Positions 17,895 through 25,065 of a stretch of DNA of 41,350 nucleotides are shown here, one piece after another (the stretch's first letter is position 1; each line of letters begins with the position of its first letter). The position numbers and the translations under genes were made by a program. The notes under the pieces are model-generated. The model was not told the DNA's origin, did no database searches, and worked only from the letters and a program-made list of their open reading frames with translations. The DNA comes from Novosphingobium sp. BW1 (GTDB taxonomy: Bacteria; Pseudomonadota; Alphaproteobacteria; Sphingomonadales; Sphingomonadaceae), in the NCBI RefSeq assembly GCF_008107685.1, contig NZ_VIRF01000049.1:1-41350 (forward strand). Reading direction: 5' to 3'.

Positions 17895-18898
17895 GCCCTC
17901 TTGCGCTCGGGCGTGAAGGGGTGATCTTCCAGAGGACCGTGCACCGGCGGCATGGCGAGGGTCTCCTCGATGCGGCGCAGATGGATCAGGTTCAATTCGA
18001 TAAGCTTGCGGTTCGCTGCGATGAGATCGGCAAGGACGCCCATCACCGAAACCACCGCGCCCAGGACAAGCAGGGCCCCACCCAGCACGAGCGACTGGAC
18101 GTGCCCATCACCGTCGCCTGAGAAGAAGGCGACGAGGAAGCGCAGGATTGGGATCAGTCCGACAAGGATGATCGCAAGTCCGCTTCCAACAAACACTCGT
18201 AGCGGGTTGTAGGTCGTATAGGCGCGGGCCATCGTGATGCCGGTGTTCGCGATGAAGTAGGGAATCGATTTGAACAGCCGGGATGGACGCAGCGTGGCGT
18301 TGGTTGCAACAGGCACACTGTGGATCGCGAGACGCTTGCGACCGGCCTGAATCAGCATATCCGTCGTGTAGCTGAATTCGGTAGTGATGTTGATGGACTT
18401 GGCTGCATCCCGGCTGATCGCGCGAAATCCGCTGACGGCATCGCGTACTCGGGTTTGTGACAGACGCTGGACGATCGCGCTTCCCAGGATCTGCAGGCTG
18501 CGCTTCACAGGGCCGAAATGCGCGTTCTTGGCAACGTCGCGGTCGCCTATAACGATATCGGCCTCGCCATTCAGCACCGGCAGGACGATCTTGATGATAT
18601 CCTCGCCCGCGTACTGGCCGTCGGCGTCGGTGTTGACGATGATGTCGGCCCCGGCACGCAGAGCGGCGTCGATGCCGGATCGAAAAGCCGCGGCAAGGCC
18701 GCGGTTGGCGCGATGATGCACGATGTGATGCACTCCTGCAGCCCTTGCGATCTGGGCGGTATCATCGAGGCTGCCATCATCGATCACGAGGATTTCGATC
18801 ACGTCTATTCCGGGAATGGCGCGCGGCAGGGCGGCCAGGGTGCGGGGCAAGTCTGAGGCCTCGTTGTAACACGGAATCTGTATGATCAGTTTCGTCAC
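17891..18898 (-). CDS. GT2 polyprenyl-phosphate glycosyltransferase (DPM1-like)
   Basis: A 335-aa inner-membrane GT2 enzyme. The GT-A domain has IIQIPCYNEASDLPRTL at the N-terminus, ILVIDDGSLDDTA near 37, HRANRGLAAAFRSGID near 61 and NTDADGQY (the DxD-type donor and metal site) near 89. Two C-terminal membrane helices lie around 235-300, ending in a charged tail. Enzymes of this layout make polyprenyl-phosphate mannose, glucose or similar sugars used by GT-C partners. GTG 18898 directly precedes the first strand; upstream AAGGGTGG could serve as a ribosome site. It is the first gene of the 18898-10139 operon. Confidence 0.87.
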   Translation of the reverse strand: MTKLIIQIPCYNEASDLPRTLAALPRAIPGIDVIEILVIDDGSLDDTAQIARAAGVHHIVHHRANRGLAAAFRSGIDAALRAGADIIVNTDADGQYAGEDIIKIVLPVLNGEADIVIGDRDVAKNAHFGPVKRSLQILGSAIVQRLSQTRVRDAVSGFRAISRDAAKSINITTEFSYTTDMLIQAGRKRLAIHSVPVATNATLRPSRLFKSIPYFIANTGITMARAYTTYNPLRVFVGSGLAIILVGLIPILRFLVAFFSGDGDGHVQSLVLGGALLVLGAVVSVMGVLADLIAANRKLIELNLIHLRRIEETLAMPPVHGPLEDHPFTPERKRA

Positions 18899-19172
18899 GC
18901 ACCCACCCTTGTCATGCCTTCTGGAAAACAGATGACCTGTTCCGTGCAAAGGCACTTGCCATGAAGCGAGTTAACGAAGTGTAAGCCATAAAATCGAAGT
19001 CGCTCTGCCGTTCTTCGCATATGTCCCCGGACATGAGGGCATTCTGTCCTTGCAGATCCTTCGCAAGTCCCTTCGCCGATTGCCAGGTGGGGGGCCATCG
19101 CGTGGAATCGCTCCCGATGCAATCGTTTGCTTTGCTACATGGTCTCCGATCGTTATGAGACTTGAGAATAGC
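18899..19172. other. Gap upstream of the glycan operon
   Basis: A 274-bp stretch between the first gene of the glycan operon and the end of the RES toxin gene. It should hold the operon's leftward promoter, but no convincing -35/-10 pair was found. A short palindrome TGTCCCCGGACA lies near 19022-19033. No supported gene. Confidence 0.4.
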
Positions 19173-19727
19173 TTATCGGGCTCTGGCGGGTTCCTCGAGC
19201 ACTTTCTCGGGATCGAGCAAGGTGAGGGCCGCGCCCTTCCCTTCGGGATGTTCCGGCCCATTTCCGGTCGCGTGCCAGTCCCACAGCACAACACACGTAC
19301 CACCACGATTTTGCGCAGAGGGTACAAGTGCGCCCTGGGCTCCGGCGGCGATGAGCTGGCGGGTGAGGGCCCAGCTTGGCGGTATCCTGTTACGCGTCGC
19401 CATCGCCTTCCAGGCGGCGGTGCACGCGTGTTCAACCATTTCGTTGCAGGCACCGCCCTTGCCATCGGTAAGATCGACCAAGGCGCTGGCGAGGAGGCGA
19501 TAAGGGGCCAGGGTCCCAGGTTTAGGCAGGCCTTGGTAGAATTCGGCAACCGCCGTTGCGGGGTCGCAGGCAAGGTAGAGTGCTGGAATACCTCTTGCAT
19601 TCCAGCGTCCGCCATAAAGCCGCGCCCCTTCTCCGGAACAGGGGGCGCGTTGAAAACGAATCGTGAGCATGCGCCACAAGGCTATCTCGCGCGCGAGCAG
19701 GGGATAAGATGGGTTTTGGGAAGTCAC
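19173..19727 (-). CDS. RES-domain toxin
   Basis: A protein of about 184 aa with a RES domain, named for conserved Arg, Glu and Ser residues. Visible are LWRMLTIRF near residue 16, GARLYGGRWNARGIPALYL near 30, and ATAVAEFYQGL, which supplies the catalytic-type Glu. RES toxins degrade NAD+ and stop growth. The frame is open well upstream, but GTG 19727 lies 22 nt after the antitoxin stop and is the natural start. The antitoxin gene precedes it in the same direction, the order usual for this type II family. Position beside the origin suggests a role in keeping the replicon. Confidence 0.85.
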   Translation of the reverse strand: MTSQNPSYPLLAREIALWRMLTIRFQRAPCSGEGARLYGGRWNARGIPALYLACDPATAVAEFYQGLPKPGTLAPYRLLASALVDLTDGKGGACNEMVEHACTAAWKAMATRNRIPPSWALTRQLIAAGAQGALVPSAQNRGGTCVVLWDWHATGNGPEHPEGKGAALTLLDPEKVLEEPARAR

Positions 19728-19749
19728 GTGATCGGTGGAGGCGAACGGT

Positions 19750-20100
19750 TCAGGAATAGACGCCTTCGCTATGCCGTTCGAGGTCATCGAGAACCTCCTG
19801 GGCGAGACCATCCTCGACAAGCTCTTCGGGTGTCTTGCCCCAGCCCGGGAGTGGTTGGTGCTTGAACCAGATGATGGCCCGATCCTCATCACCCGTGAGC
19901 GAGGCGGCCCTGGTGATGATACGGGCAATCTGACCTAGCTTTTCCTGCACGGCCGGACTGGCTGGGCGCGAGGTCATCGTGTTGCGGTTGAGATGCGCGA
20001 GCTTCGAGAGACGAGTCATCGGCAAGCGCAGGCGTTCGGCCATAAGCCGTGGGGCAATGAGATCGCCATCCCGAATGTCGTCAAGAAAAGCTGCAAGCAT
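19750..20100 (-). CDS. Xre/MbcA/ParS-type antitoxin
   Basis: A 116-aa antitoxin of the Xre/MbcA/ParS group, partner of RES toxins. The N-terminal half (LMAERLRLPMTRLSKLAHLN) looks like a helix-turn-helix for autoregulation. The C-terminal half, IWFKHQPLPGWGKTPEELVE followed by GLAQEVLDDLE, matches the toxin-binding DUF2384-type domain. ATG 20100 is preceded by AAGGAG at good spacing and by a near-consensus promoter with an operator-like inverted repeat. Toxin and antitoxin genes are 22 nt apart. Confidence 0.86.
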   Translation of the reverse strand: MLAAFLDDIRDGDLIAPRLMAERLRLPMTRLSKLAHLNRNTMTSRPASPAVQEKLGQIARIITRAASLTGDEDRAIIWFKHQPLPGWGKTPEELVEDGLAQEVLDDLERHSEGVYS

Positions 20101-20118
20101 GGGGGCACTCCTTGCTCG

Positions 20119-20147
20119 AATATATGCACTCGCATGTGTTTGGGCAA
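20119..20147 (-). promoter_or_regulatory. Promoter of the antitoxin-toxin operon
   Basis: On the minus strand: TTGCCC, 17-nt spacer, TATATT. The inverted repeat ATGC-ACTC-GCAT (20124-20135) sits in the spacer next to the -10 box and is a plausible autoregulatory operator for the Xre-type antitoxin. Confidence 0.6.
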
Positions 20148-20234
20148 GAACGTGGGATGGTCTGCGTTCACGGGCTTGTCTCTCGGTCGGGCGCCCTCCC
20201 CCTTTTCATCTAATCCGCATGAGACTTCGGAGAA

Positions 20235-20271
20235 GTTAGAGGGGTTAAGGAAACAGGTTAGATAAGGTTAG
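20235..20271 (+). repeat. Four GTTAG-type short repeats
   Basis: GTTAG at 20235, GTTAA at 20244, GTTAG at 20257 and GTTAG at 20267, roughly a helical turn apart, the last two as AGGTTAGA. The stretch is less GC-rich than its surroundings and adjoins the iterons, so it may be part of the unwinding element. Confidence 0.4.
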
Positions 20272-20327
20272 ACAGGCTCCTTGTGAGGTTTGCACGGCGT
20301 TGCTCCATGAGTCGCGTTCACCCGGTT

Positions 20328-20441
20328 GTTCCTGATGTGTCGGACTGGCGTTCCCGGCGTGTCGAGAGTGGCGTTCCCGATAGGTCGAAGCTGTGTTCCC
20401 GAAGGGTCGAAAGCGGCCTCTGATGTGTTCCTGGAGTGTCG
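20328..20441 (+). repeat. Five directly repeated iterons
   Basis: Five 15-mers fit GTTCCYGRNGKGTCG with few mismatches: starts at 20328, 20350, 20373, 20395 and 20427. Spacings are 22, 23, 22 and 32 bp, that is two helical turns and then three. This phasing is what Rep initiator binding to iterons requires. They lie downstream of the repA stop. Confidence 0.8.
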
Positions 20442-20562
20442 ATGCTGCGAATCGGGGCCTCCAATTTGAAACTCTTTTTCGAAGAGGTGTTCGAAGGTCG
20501 TTCAATTCGTCGGCCAAGGCCGAGGCAAGCTTCGAGCCAAGGCAGGAATGACCAGGTGGACG

Positions 20563-20577
20563 CGACACTTCGGGAAC
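20563..20577 (-). repeat. Inverted copy of the iteron
   Basis: CGACACTTCGGGAAC, the reverse complement of GTTCCCGAAGTGTCG, which equals the consensus of the direct array. Inverted iterons in other plasmids serve in copy control or handcuffing. Confidence 0.75.
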
Positions 20578-20842
20578 GCACGCAACGCTACCTTTCGGTT
20601 GGCGATGTGATGGGAGATTGGCAACCATCCGCCGCTGGCGGATACTACTCTCGTCATCAGGACTGGAATCGGTCGCAATGGAATTCGGGAAGCGCGTTCG
20701 CAGGCGATCCGAGCTGCGACATCGACATGGGGGCGTCAGGGTGGCCCGAGCGGTTGGGATGTGGCGGAAGGGGGGCGTGCCGAATGCTCGCTTGCTTGCC
20801 ATTCTACCCGTTTGTGAAAGTGACGGGCCTTTGGTGAACGGG

Positions 20843-20856
20843 GCAGGGGCCCCTGC
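20843..20856. repeat. 14-bp perfect palindrome in the origin region
   Basis: GCAGGGGCCCCTGC, between the inverted iteron and the end of repA. Role unknown. Confidence 0.45.
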
Positions 20857-20951
20857 TGGACGCCGAGCGTATCGGAGGAAAGGTGGGTGGAAAGCGCATT
20901 GCCGCCCGGCGATGCCTTCGCTGGACGTTCCCGAGGAGACGATGTGTGGGA

Positions 20952-20976
20952 GGGGGCTCATGATCGAGGAGCCCCC
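20952..20976 (-). terminator. Hairpin after repA
   Basis: GGGGGCTC / GAGCCCCC, an 8-bp perfect stem with a 9-nt loop, 5 nt downstream of the repA stop. It probably limits read-through from the par-rep operon into the iterons. No T-run is present. Confidence 0.55.
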
Positions 20977-20981
20977 TGCCC

Positions 20982-22259
20982 TCACCCGCGCAGCTGGTTC
21001 TTGTGCTTGGCGTGGTGGCGCCGGACCCAGCCCACGAAGGCGCGCTGCCAGTTGGCCGGAGTGCGTTCCGGGTCGGCGGCGACCCACCTCTCGAAATCGG
21101 CGTGAAGGGCGTGCAGGTCCCAGCCCGGACATTCGCCGCGCAGGGTGTCGATCGTCTCATCGGTCATGAAGCCGCGCGTTGCGTTATCGGAGAGGCCGGT
21201 GATGGTGGATCGGATAAGGCGCGAGGCGTCGAAGACCTCGGCCGTCTCGCGGGTGTGTTTCCTGGAGGAAACTTGCCCTGAGCCTTGCGACGAAACCGGG
21301 ACAGAGGCCTTGGCCGGGCGTGCGGCGTCCGTTTCTTTCGTGTCCGCCGTTGTGGCAGGGGTAGAAGCGGGGCCGGGGGCGACATGCCGCGCCGGGGAGG
21401 GCTGGAGGTCGCCGGCGCCGTTTTTGTCGTCGACGCGGGTCATGCGCAGCATGGCTTCGCCATCGCGCGCGGTCTCGACGGCGAGGGCATAGCCGGGAAG
21501 CTCGTTCTTCTCGGCCAGCTTGAGCATCTCGAACTTGAAACGGCGGTACTGGCCTTCCGCGCCGGACTTCTCGAAGAGGACGGGCATGGTGATGGCAAAG
21601 CCGGTCTCGCCAGCCCCGCCTGCATGCTTGCGCGCCACGCGGTAGAGCCAGCGCTCGCGCCCGCCCGTGATGTCGAAATAGGCGCGGTCGATGGACAGCA
21701 CGCCGCCCTTCATCATCACGCCCTCCCAGAACCAGTTGGACAATTCCAGGGTCATGCCGCGTGAGCGCTCGGTCTTTTCATCGACCAGCTGGGTCCAGCC
21801 ATCGAGCCAGGAGAAAGTTGCCTCGCGCCGGTTCTCGGCACGGATGTTGGTCTTGATCGTCGTCGCGACAAGCCGGTCGAGGGCCTGTCCCAGCAGTTCG
21901 TAGGCGCGGCCGGTGGTCGGACGCCCAATCGCGCGCAGGAGATCATAGGGCATGATGTGGAGCTTGCGGGGTACATCGTTGCGGCCTCGGCGCTGCATGT
22001 CGGCCAGGACGCTCGCGCAGTAGATAAGGATGTCCGCGTCCCAGATCGTGGCCATGCCGTACTCGGGACTGGCGGAGACGTGGACGCGCACCTGTCCGTC
22101 GGGACTTGTGTAGTCGATCGGTTTGACCCGCTTGGACTTGGCGAGACTGAAGAAGGGCCGCTCCATCATTTCGCGCTGGTCGCGCAAGGGGAGGTCGGCG
22201 ATGTAGGGAAGGAACAGGTCGAACTGTTCGCTGACGGGGGCCTTGGGCGCGCGGGTCAT
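20982..22259 (-). CDS. repA: RPA-family plasmid replication initiator
   Basis: A 425-aa initiator of the replication initiator protein A (PF10134) family. The family core fills residues 15-260: LPYIADLPLRDQREMMERPF near 17, DYTSPDGQVRVHVSASPEYG near 49, then WDADILIYCAS, and GRERWLYRVARKHAG near 205. Residues 285-340 form a low-complexity linker rich in Ala, Pro and Ser. The C-terminal 80 residues are a separate helical part with W-rich segments (GWDLHALHADFERWVAADPE). It should bind the iterons at 20328-20441 and open the origin. ATG 22259 was chosen over a 22-codon longer form lacking similarity to the family. A perfect 16-bp palindrome lies inside the linker coding region. Confidence 0.9.
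   Translation of the reverse strand: MTRAPKAPVSEQFDLFLPYIADLPLRDQREMMERPFFSLAKSKRVKPIDYTSPDGQVRVHVSASPEYGMATIWDADILIYCASVLADMQRRGRNDVPRKLHIMPYDLLRAIGRPTTGRAYELLGQALDRLVATTIKTNIRAENRREATFSWLDGWTQLVDEKTERSRGMTLELSNWFWEGVMMKGGVLSIDRAYFDITGGRERWLYRVARKHAGGAGETGFAITMPVLFEKSGAEGQYRRFKFEMLKLAEKNELPGYALAVETARDGEAMLRMTRVDDKNGAGDLQPSPARHVAPGPASTPATTADTKETDAARPAKASVPVSSQGSGQVSSRKHTRETAEVFDASRLIRSTITGLSDNATRGFMTDETIDTLRGECPGWDLHALHADFERWVAADPERTPANWQRAFVGWVRRHHAKHKNQLRG
21257..21272. repeat. Palindrome copy 1 (inside repA)
   Basis: GTTTCCTGGAGGAAAC: 7-bp arms around GG. The copy is inside the repA linker coding sequence, which tolerates change. An identical copy is at 22400-22415. Candidate ParB site or Rep/Par operator. 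Confidence 0.65.
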
Positions 22260-22336
22260 CGACGGGGGCCTTGTGCGCTGGAGGGATGGGGGGAGTTGCA
22301 CGAAAAGGACGGCGTGAAGGGACACGTCACGGGCTT

Positions 22337-22379
22337 GGTCCGGGCAGGAGAGGGGGAAGCGCGCCGGACTGCCCGGACC
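22337..22379. promoter_or_regulatory. 11-bp perfect stem-loop between parB and repA
   Basis: GGTCCGGGCAG / CTGCCCGGACC with a 21-nt loop, inside the 178-bp gap before repA. In repABC plasmids the matching gap encodes a small counter-transcribed RNA that limits initiator synthesis; this structure could be that RNA's body or terminator, or a leader attenuator of repA. No promoter for an antisense RNA could be assigned with confidence. Confidence 0.5.
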
Positions 22380-22399
22380 GCCCTCGTCTGCACCAAAAA

Positions 22400-22415
22400 G
22401 TTTCCTGGAGGAAAC
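22400..22415. repeat. Palindrome copy 2 (parB-repA gap)
   Basis: GTTTCCTGGAGGAAAC, identical to the copy at 21257-21272 and in the same orientation by its GG centre. It begins 22 bp beyond the parB stop side and about 140 bp upstream of the repA start. Candidate partition site or operator. Confidence 0.65.
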
Positions 22416-22437
22416 ATCGCGTCCCGTTTCCTTCGCC

Positions 22438-23592
22438 TCAGCTGACCGAGATGCCGTTCTTGCGCAGAACGTCGAGCACTTCCTTGAGCGCGTCGGCCAG
22501 CTGATCGTCGCCGGCTCCGCTGGCCATCGGCAGCTGGATCGTCACACCCTGCCGGGTCACGTCCTTCACCGCGAGGATCGTGCGCCCATAGGGGCCGAAA
22601 ACTTCCATGCGAAAATCCTTTGCTGCCAGCGGTTGCCCGCTATCGGCGAGGTCGCTCGCGGCCAGCAGCCGCTTGAGCGTGACCGGACCGGGCAGGCCTG
22701 CGCGACCTTCCGAGCGGGCCTTGGCGTTCTGCGCGGCGATGGCCTTGGCTTCCTTGCGGATAGCGCGGGCGCGGGCCTTGTCGTCCAAGGCTCCGGCCAG
22801 GCGATAGGCAGGGTTCAGCGTCAGCTCGGCCGGATCCGCGAAGGCGGCGAGGACCTCGTCGGGGATGGTTGCGGCCTTCAGCATCTTGGAGAGCCAGCCC
22901 TTGGACAGCTTGAGCCGCTCGGCCATGCGCACGGCCTTGCCGCCATAGTGGATGGGGAGGGCCTCGGCGTAGTTGCGCGCACGCTCGATGTCGGTGATGT
23001 CCCGGCGGGCGCGGTTCTCGATGTCGGCGAGGCGGAAGGCGGCCTCGTCATCAAGCTCGGCGACCTGGGCCAGCAGCTTCATGTCAGGATAGGAATGGGC
23101 GCGTAGCCACGAGATCGCAAAGTGGCGTCGGGTGCCCGCGATCAGCTCGTAGTCGTGGTCGGGATCGCCCGTGACATGGCGCACGACGGCGGGGACCTTC
23201 TGGCCCCCTTCGGCAAGGATCGAATCGATGAGGTCGCGGCAGCTATCTTCGGAGAGCCGGGCCTGGTTACGCGCATTGCCATCCCATACCCGCACGCGGG
23301 CCGGGTCGAGCAGGAGCTGAGTGACCTGGCGCACTTCGCCGCTCGCCACGCGGGCGAGCGCATTCTCACGGCCAAGCAAGGAAAGGCCGGCGCGGGTGCT
23401 GGAGCGCGGGGCCGGAGAGATCGCTTCGCCTTCAGCCGGGGCCACAGGATCGGGTGTATCGGACGGCGGAGCCTGCCCGTGCTCATGCGCTGAAGGTGCA
23501 GGGGAGGGTGTGTGCGCGTCGGCTTTGGTCTCGGTGGTGTCGTCCTCGCCCGAGAGCAGGCTGGCGAGGTAATCGGATTGCTTGCGGGCCAT
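22438..23592 (-). CDS. parB: ParB/RepB-type partition protein
   Basis: A 384-aa centromere-binding partition protein. A disordered, Pro/Ala-rich N-terminus (about 20-65) is followed by the ParB N-terminal domain: NARNQARLSEDSCRDLIDSI near 105, VPAVVRHV near 133, and LIAGTRRHFA near 150, the counterpart of the CTP-binding GERRxRA motif. IENRARRDITDIERARNYAE near 190 and a helix-turn-helix with KAVRMAERLKLSKGWLSKML near 218 would read the partition site. The C-terminus should dimerise. It sits between parA (117-bp gap) and repA (178-bp gap), the order seen in repABC-like units. Confidence 0.9.
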   Translation of the reverse strand: MARKQSDYLASLLSGEDDTTETKADAHTPSPAPSAHEHGQAPPSDTPDPVAPAEGEAISPAPRSSTRAGLSLLGRENALARVASGEVRQVTQLLLDPARVRVWDGNARNQARLSEDSCRDLIDSILAEGGQKVPAVVRHVTGDPDHDYELIAGTRRHFAISWLRAHSYPDMKLLAQVAELDDEAAFRLADIENRARRDITDIERARNYAEALPIHYGGKAVRMAERLKLSKGWLSKMLKAATIPDEVLAAFADPAELTLNPAYRLAGALDDKARARAIRKEAKAIAAQNAKARSEGRAGLPGPVTLKRLLAASDLADSGQPLAAKDFRMEVFGPYGRTILAVKDVTRQGVTIQLPMASGAGDDQLADALKEVLDVLRKNGISVS

Positions 23593-23708
23593 GGGACTAC
23601 CTCCGGGCGTAGGTCAGGGCAGGGAAGGGCGAGCGGGTGAGGTCGAACATATGGTGAACAGTAGCCCTGTAGGAAACCGTTTTCTGCAAAGCGGCGATGA
23701 AATTTGCG

Positions 23709-24902
23709 TCACCCATTGACCACGGCCTCCGGGCTGGCGGGGGCCGCCAGACCCCATCCCCGGCGCACGAGCGCGGCGACCTGGGCCATGGCTTCGTCCA
23801 GATTGGCGCGGCAACGCTTGTGCGTGCGGACAGAGCCGATCGGGCGTTCCAGTTCGTAAACGGTCATCATGCGCAGCGCCGCGTGGCTGATCTCCGCGCT
23901 CTCCAGGATGGAGACGGGAAGGAGGGCGGGGCCGAAGGTCTGCTCCATGATCTGGCGCACCATCGCGTGGCTGGGATCGTTGCCATCGAACTTGGAGCAC
24001 AAGAGGCGCACGAAGTCATAGTCGACGGTAAGGCCAGCCTGGGAGAGCTGGCCAGTCACCTGATCCATCATCGAGAGGAACTGGACGGTTGAGCAGAAGT
24101 CGGGCGTCGTCGCGGCGAGCGGCACGATCAGCGCGTTGGCCGCCTGCATCACGGCGAGGCTGATGGTGCCGAGCGCCGGGGGCGGATCGAGGATCACCAC
24201 GTCGTAATCGCGGGCGAGGTCCTCGAGGCCCTGCTTAAGCTTGCGAAAGCGCGAGGCGAGCACCGAGCCCCCGTCCGCGCCGCTTGCGGCCAGCTCGTAC
24301 TCAACGTCGAACAGTTCGAGGTTGGACGGGATCAGGTCGACGTTGGGCCAGGGGGTCTTCTGGACCGCGTAGAGCAAATCGGTCTGGGTGGGGTCGATCG
24401 AGAGGTAGGGATAGAGCGTCTGCTCGCGCGTGATGTTGAAGTGCGGGTTAAAGCCGAACAGCGTGGTCGTGGTCGCCTGGCTGTCGCAGTCCACCACGAG
24501 GACGCGGTAGCCCTGGATTGCGAAATAGTGGGCCAAGTGGGTGGTGACCGTGGACTTGCCCACGCCCCCCTTGAAGTTCTGCACCGCGATCATCGCGGGG
24601 CGGTCGAGCGGCGCGCGGGCAGGGCTTGCGCCCAGCACCTCGCGCATGTGCTGGAGCGCCTCGATCGAATAGCCGGGACGACGTCCGTTCTCGGTCGGCG
24701 GGGGAGGGGGAAGACGTCCGTCGTCCTCGGCCATGCGGATGCGGTTGGTAGAACAGCCCAGCAGTTGCGCCGCCTCGGCAATGCCGAAACGGATGTTGAG
24801 CCCCTTGCGGCTGTCGGGCAGGAACGCCTGCTTGCGCAGACGCTCGATCATCCGCTCCCCGGCTTGGGCCATTTCGGAGAGGCGTTCGACTTCTGAATGC
24901 AT
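23709..24902 (-). CDS. parA: ParA-type partition ATPase with N-terminal helix-turn-helix
   Basis: A 397-aa type Ia partition ATPase that positions replicon copies on the nucleoid and represses its own operon. Residues 35-95 are a MerR-like DNA-binding region: FGIAEAAQLLGCSTNRIRMA and GRRPGYSIEALQHMREVLG, as in RepA of repABC plasmids. The deviant Walker A motif KGGVGKST is near 112, VLVVDCDSQAT near 136 and the Walker B-like DVVILDPPPALG near 235. ATG 24902 is preceded by CAGAGGG, which is itself one arm of a leader hairpin. It is the first gene of parA-parB-repA. Confidence 0.92.
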   Translation of the reverse strand: MHSEVERLSEMAQAGERMIERLRKQAFLPDSRKGLNIRFGIAEAAQLLGCSTNRIRMAEDDGRLPPPPPTENGRRPGYSIEALQHMREVLGASPARAPLDRPAMIAVQNFKGGVGKSTVTTHLAHYFAIQGYRVLVVDCDSQATTTTLFGFNPHFNITREQTLYPYLSIDPTQTDLLYAVQKTPWPNVDLIPSNLELFDVEYELAASGADGGSVLASRFRKLKQGLEDLARDYDVVILDPPPALGTISLAVMQAANALIVPLAATTPDFCSTVQFLSMMDQVTGQLSQAGLTVDYDFVRLLCSKFDGNDPSHAMVRQIMEQTFGPALLPVSILESAEISHAALRMMTVYELERPIGSVRTHKRCRANLDEAMAQVAALVRRGWGLAAPASPEAVVNG

Positions 24903-24906
24903 TTGA

Positions 24907-24940
24907 CCCTCTGACAGTTCTTTTGAACGTTCGCAGAGGG
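24907..24940 (-). promoter_or_regulatory. parA leader hairpin that includes the ribosome site
   Basis: On the minus strand CCCTCTG, then an inner GTTC-AAAA-GAAC hairpin, then CAGAGGG, 4 nt before the parA ATG. The 3' arm is the likely Shine-Dalgarno sequence. At DNA level the nested repeats, with the overlapping GAACGTTC, are also a possible ParA operator. Confidence 0.55.
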
Positions 24941-25065
24941 GTATTCGGAAAATTTCGTTCAGTCTAGGTTTCGGCGCGCGAAAGCGTGCAATTTCCGGCC
25001 CATTCGGGCCGCACAATCGCATACGAGCGGCAAATCGAAGGAAGAAGGGCTGACAAGGCGCACGT

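Larger units (their letters stand above)
20101..20981. other. Candidate replication origin region
   Basis: An 881-bp stretch without a supported gene, between the toxin-antitoxin operon and the 3' end of repA. It holds GTTAG-type repeats (20235-20271), five directly repeated iterons (20328-20441), an inverted iteron (20563-20577), a 14-bp palindrome (20843-20856) and a hairpin next to repA. No DnaA box TTATCCACA was seen by eye. Frames that stay open here are not protein-like. Confidence 0.65.

Noticed and set aside
20927..20941. Possible sixth iteron GTTCCCGAGGAGACG
   Set aside because: About three mismatches and far from the phased array; likely chance.
20245..21132. 295-codon minus frame through the iteron region
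   Set aside because: Not protein-like, no ribosome site; the same bases form phased repeats typical of an origin.
23671..23677. AGGAAAC half-site in the parA-parB gap
   Set aside because: Only one arm of the 16-bp palindrome is present; too short to claim.
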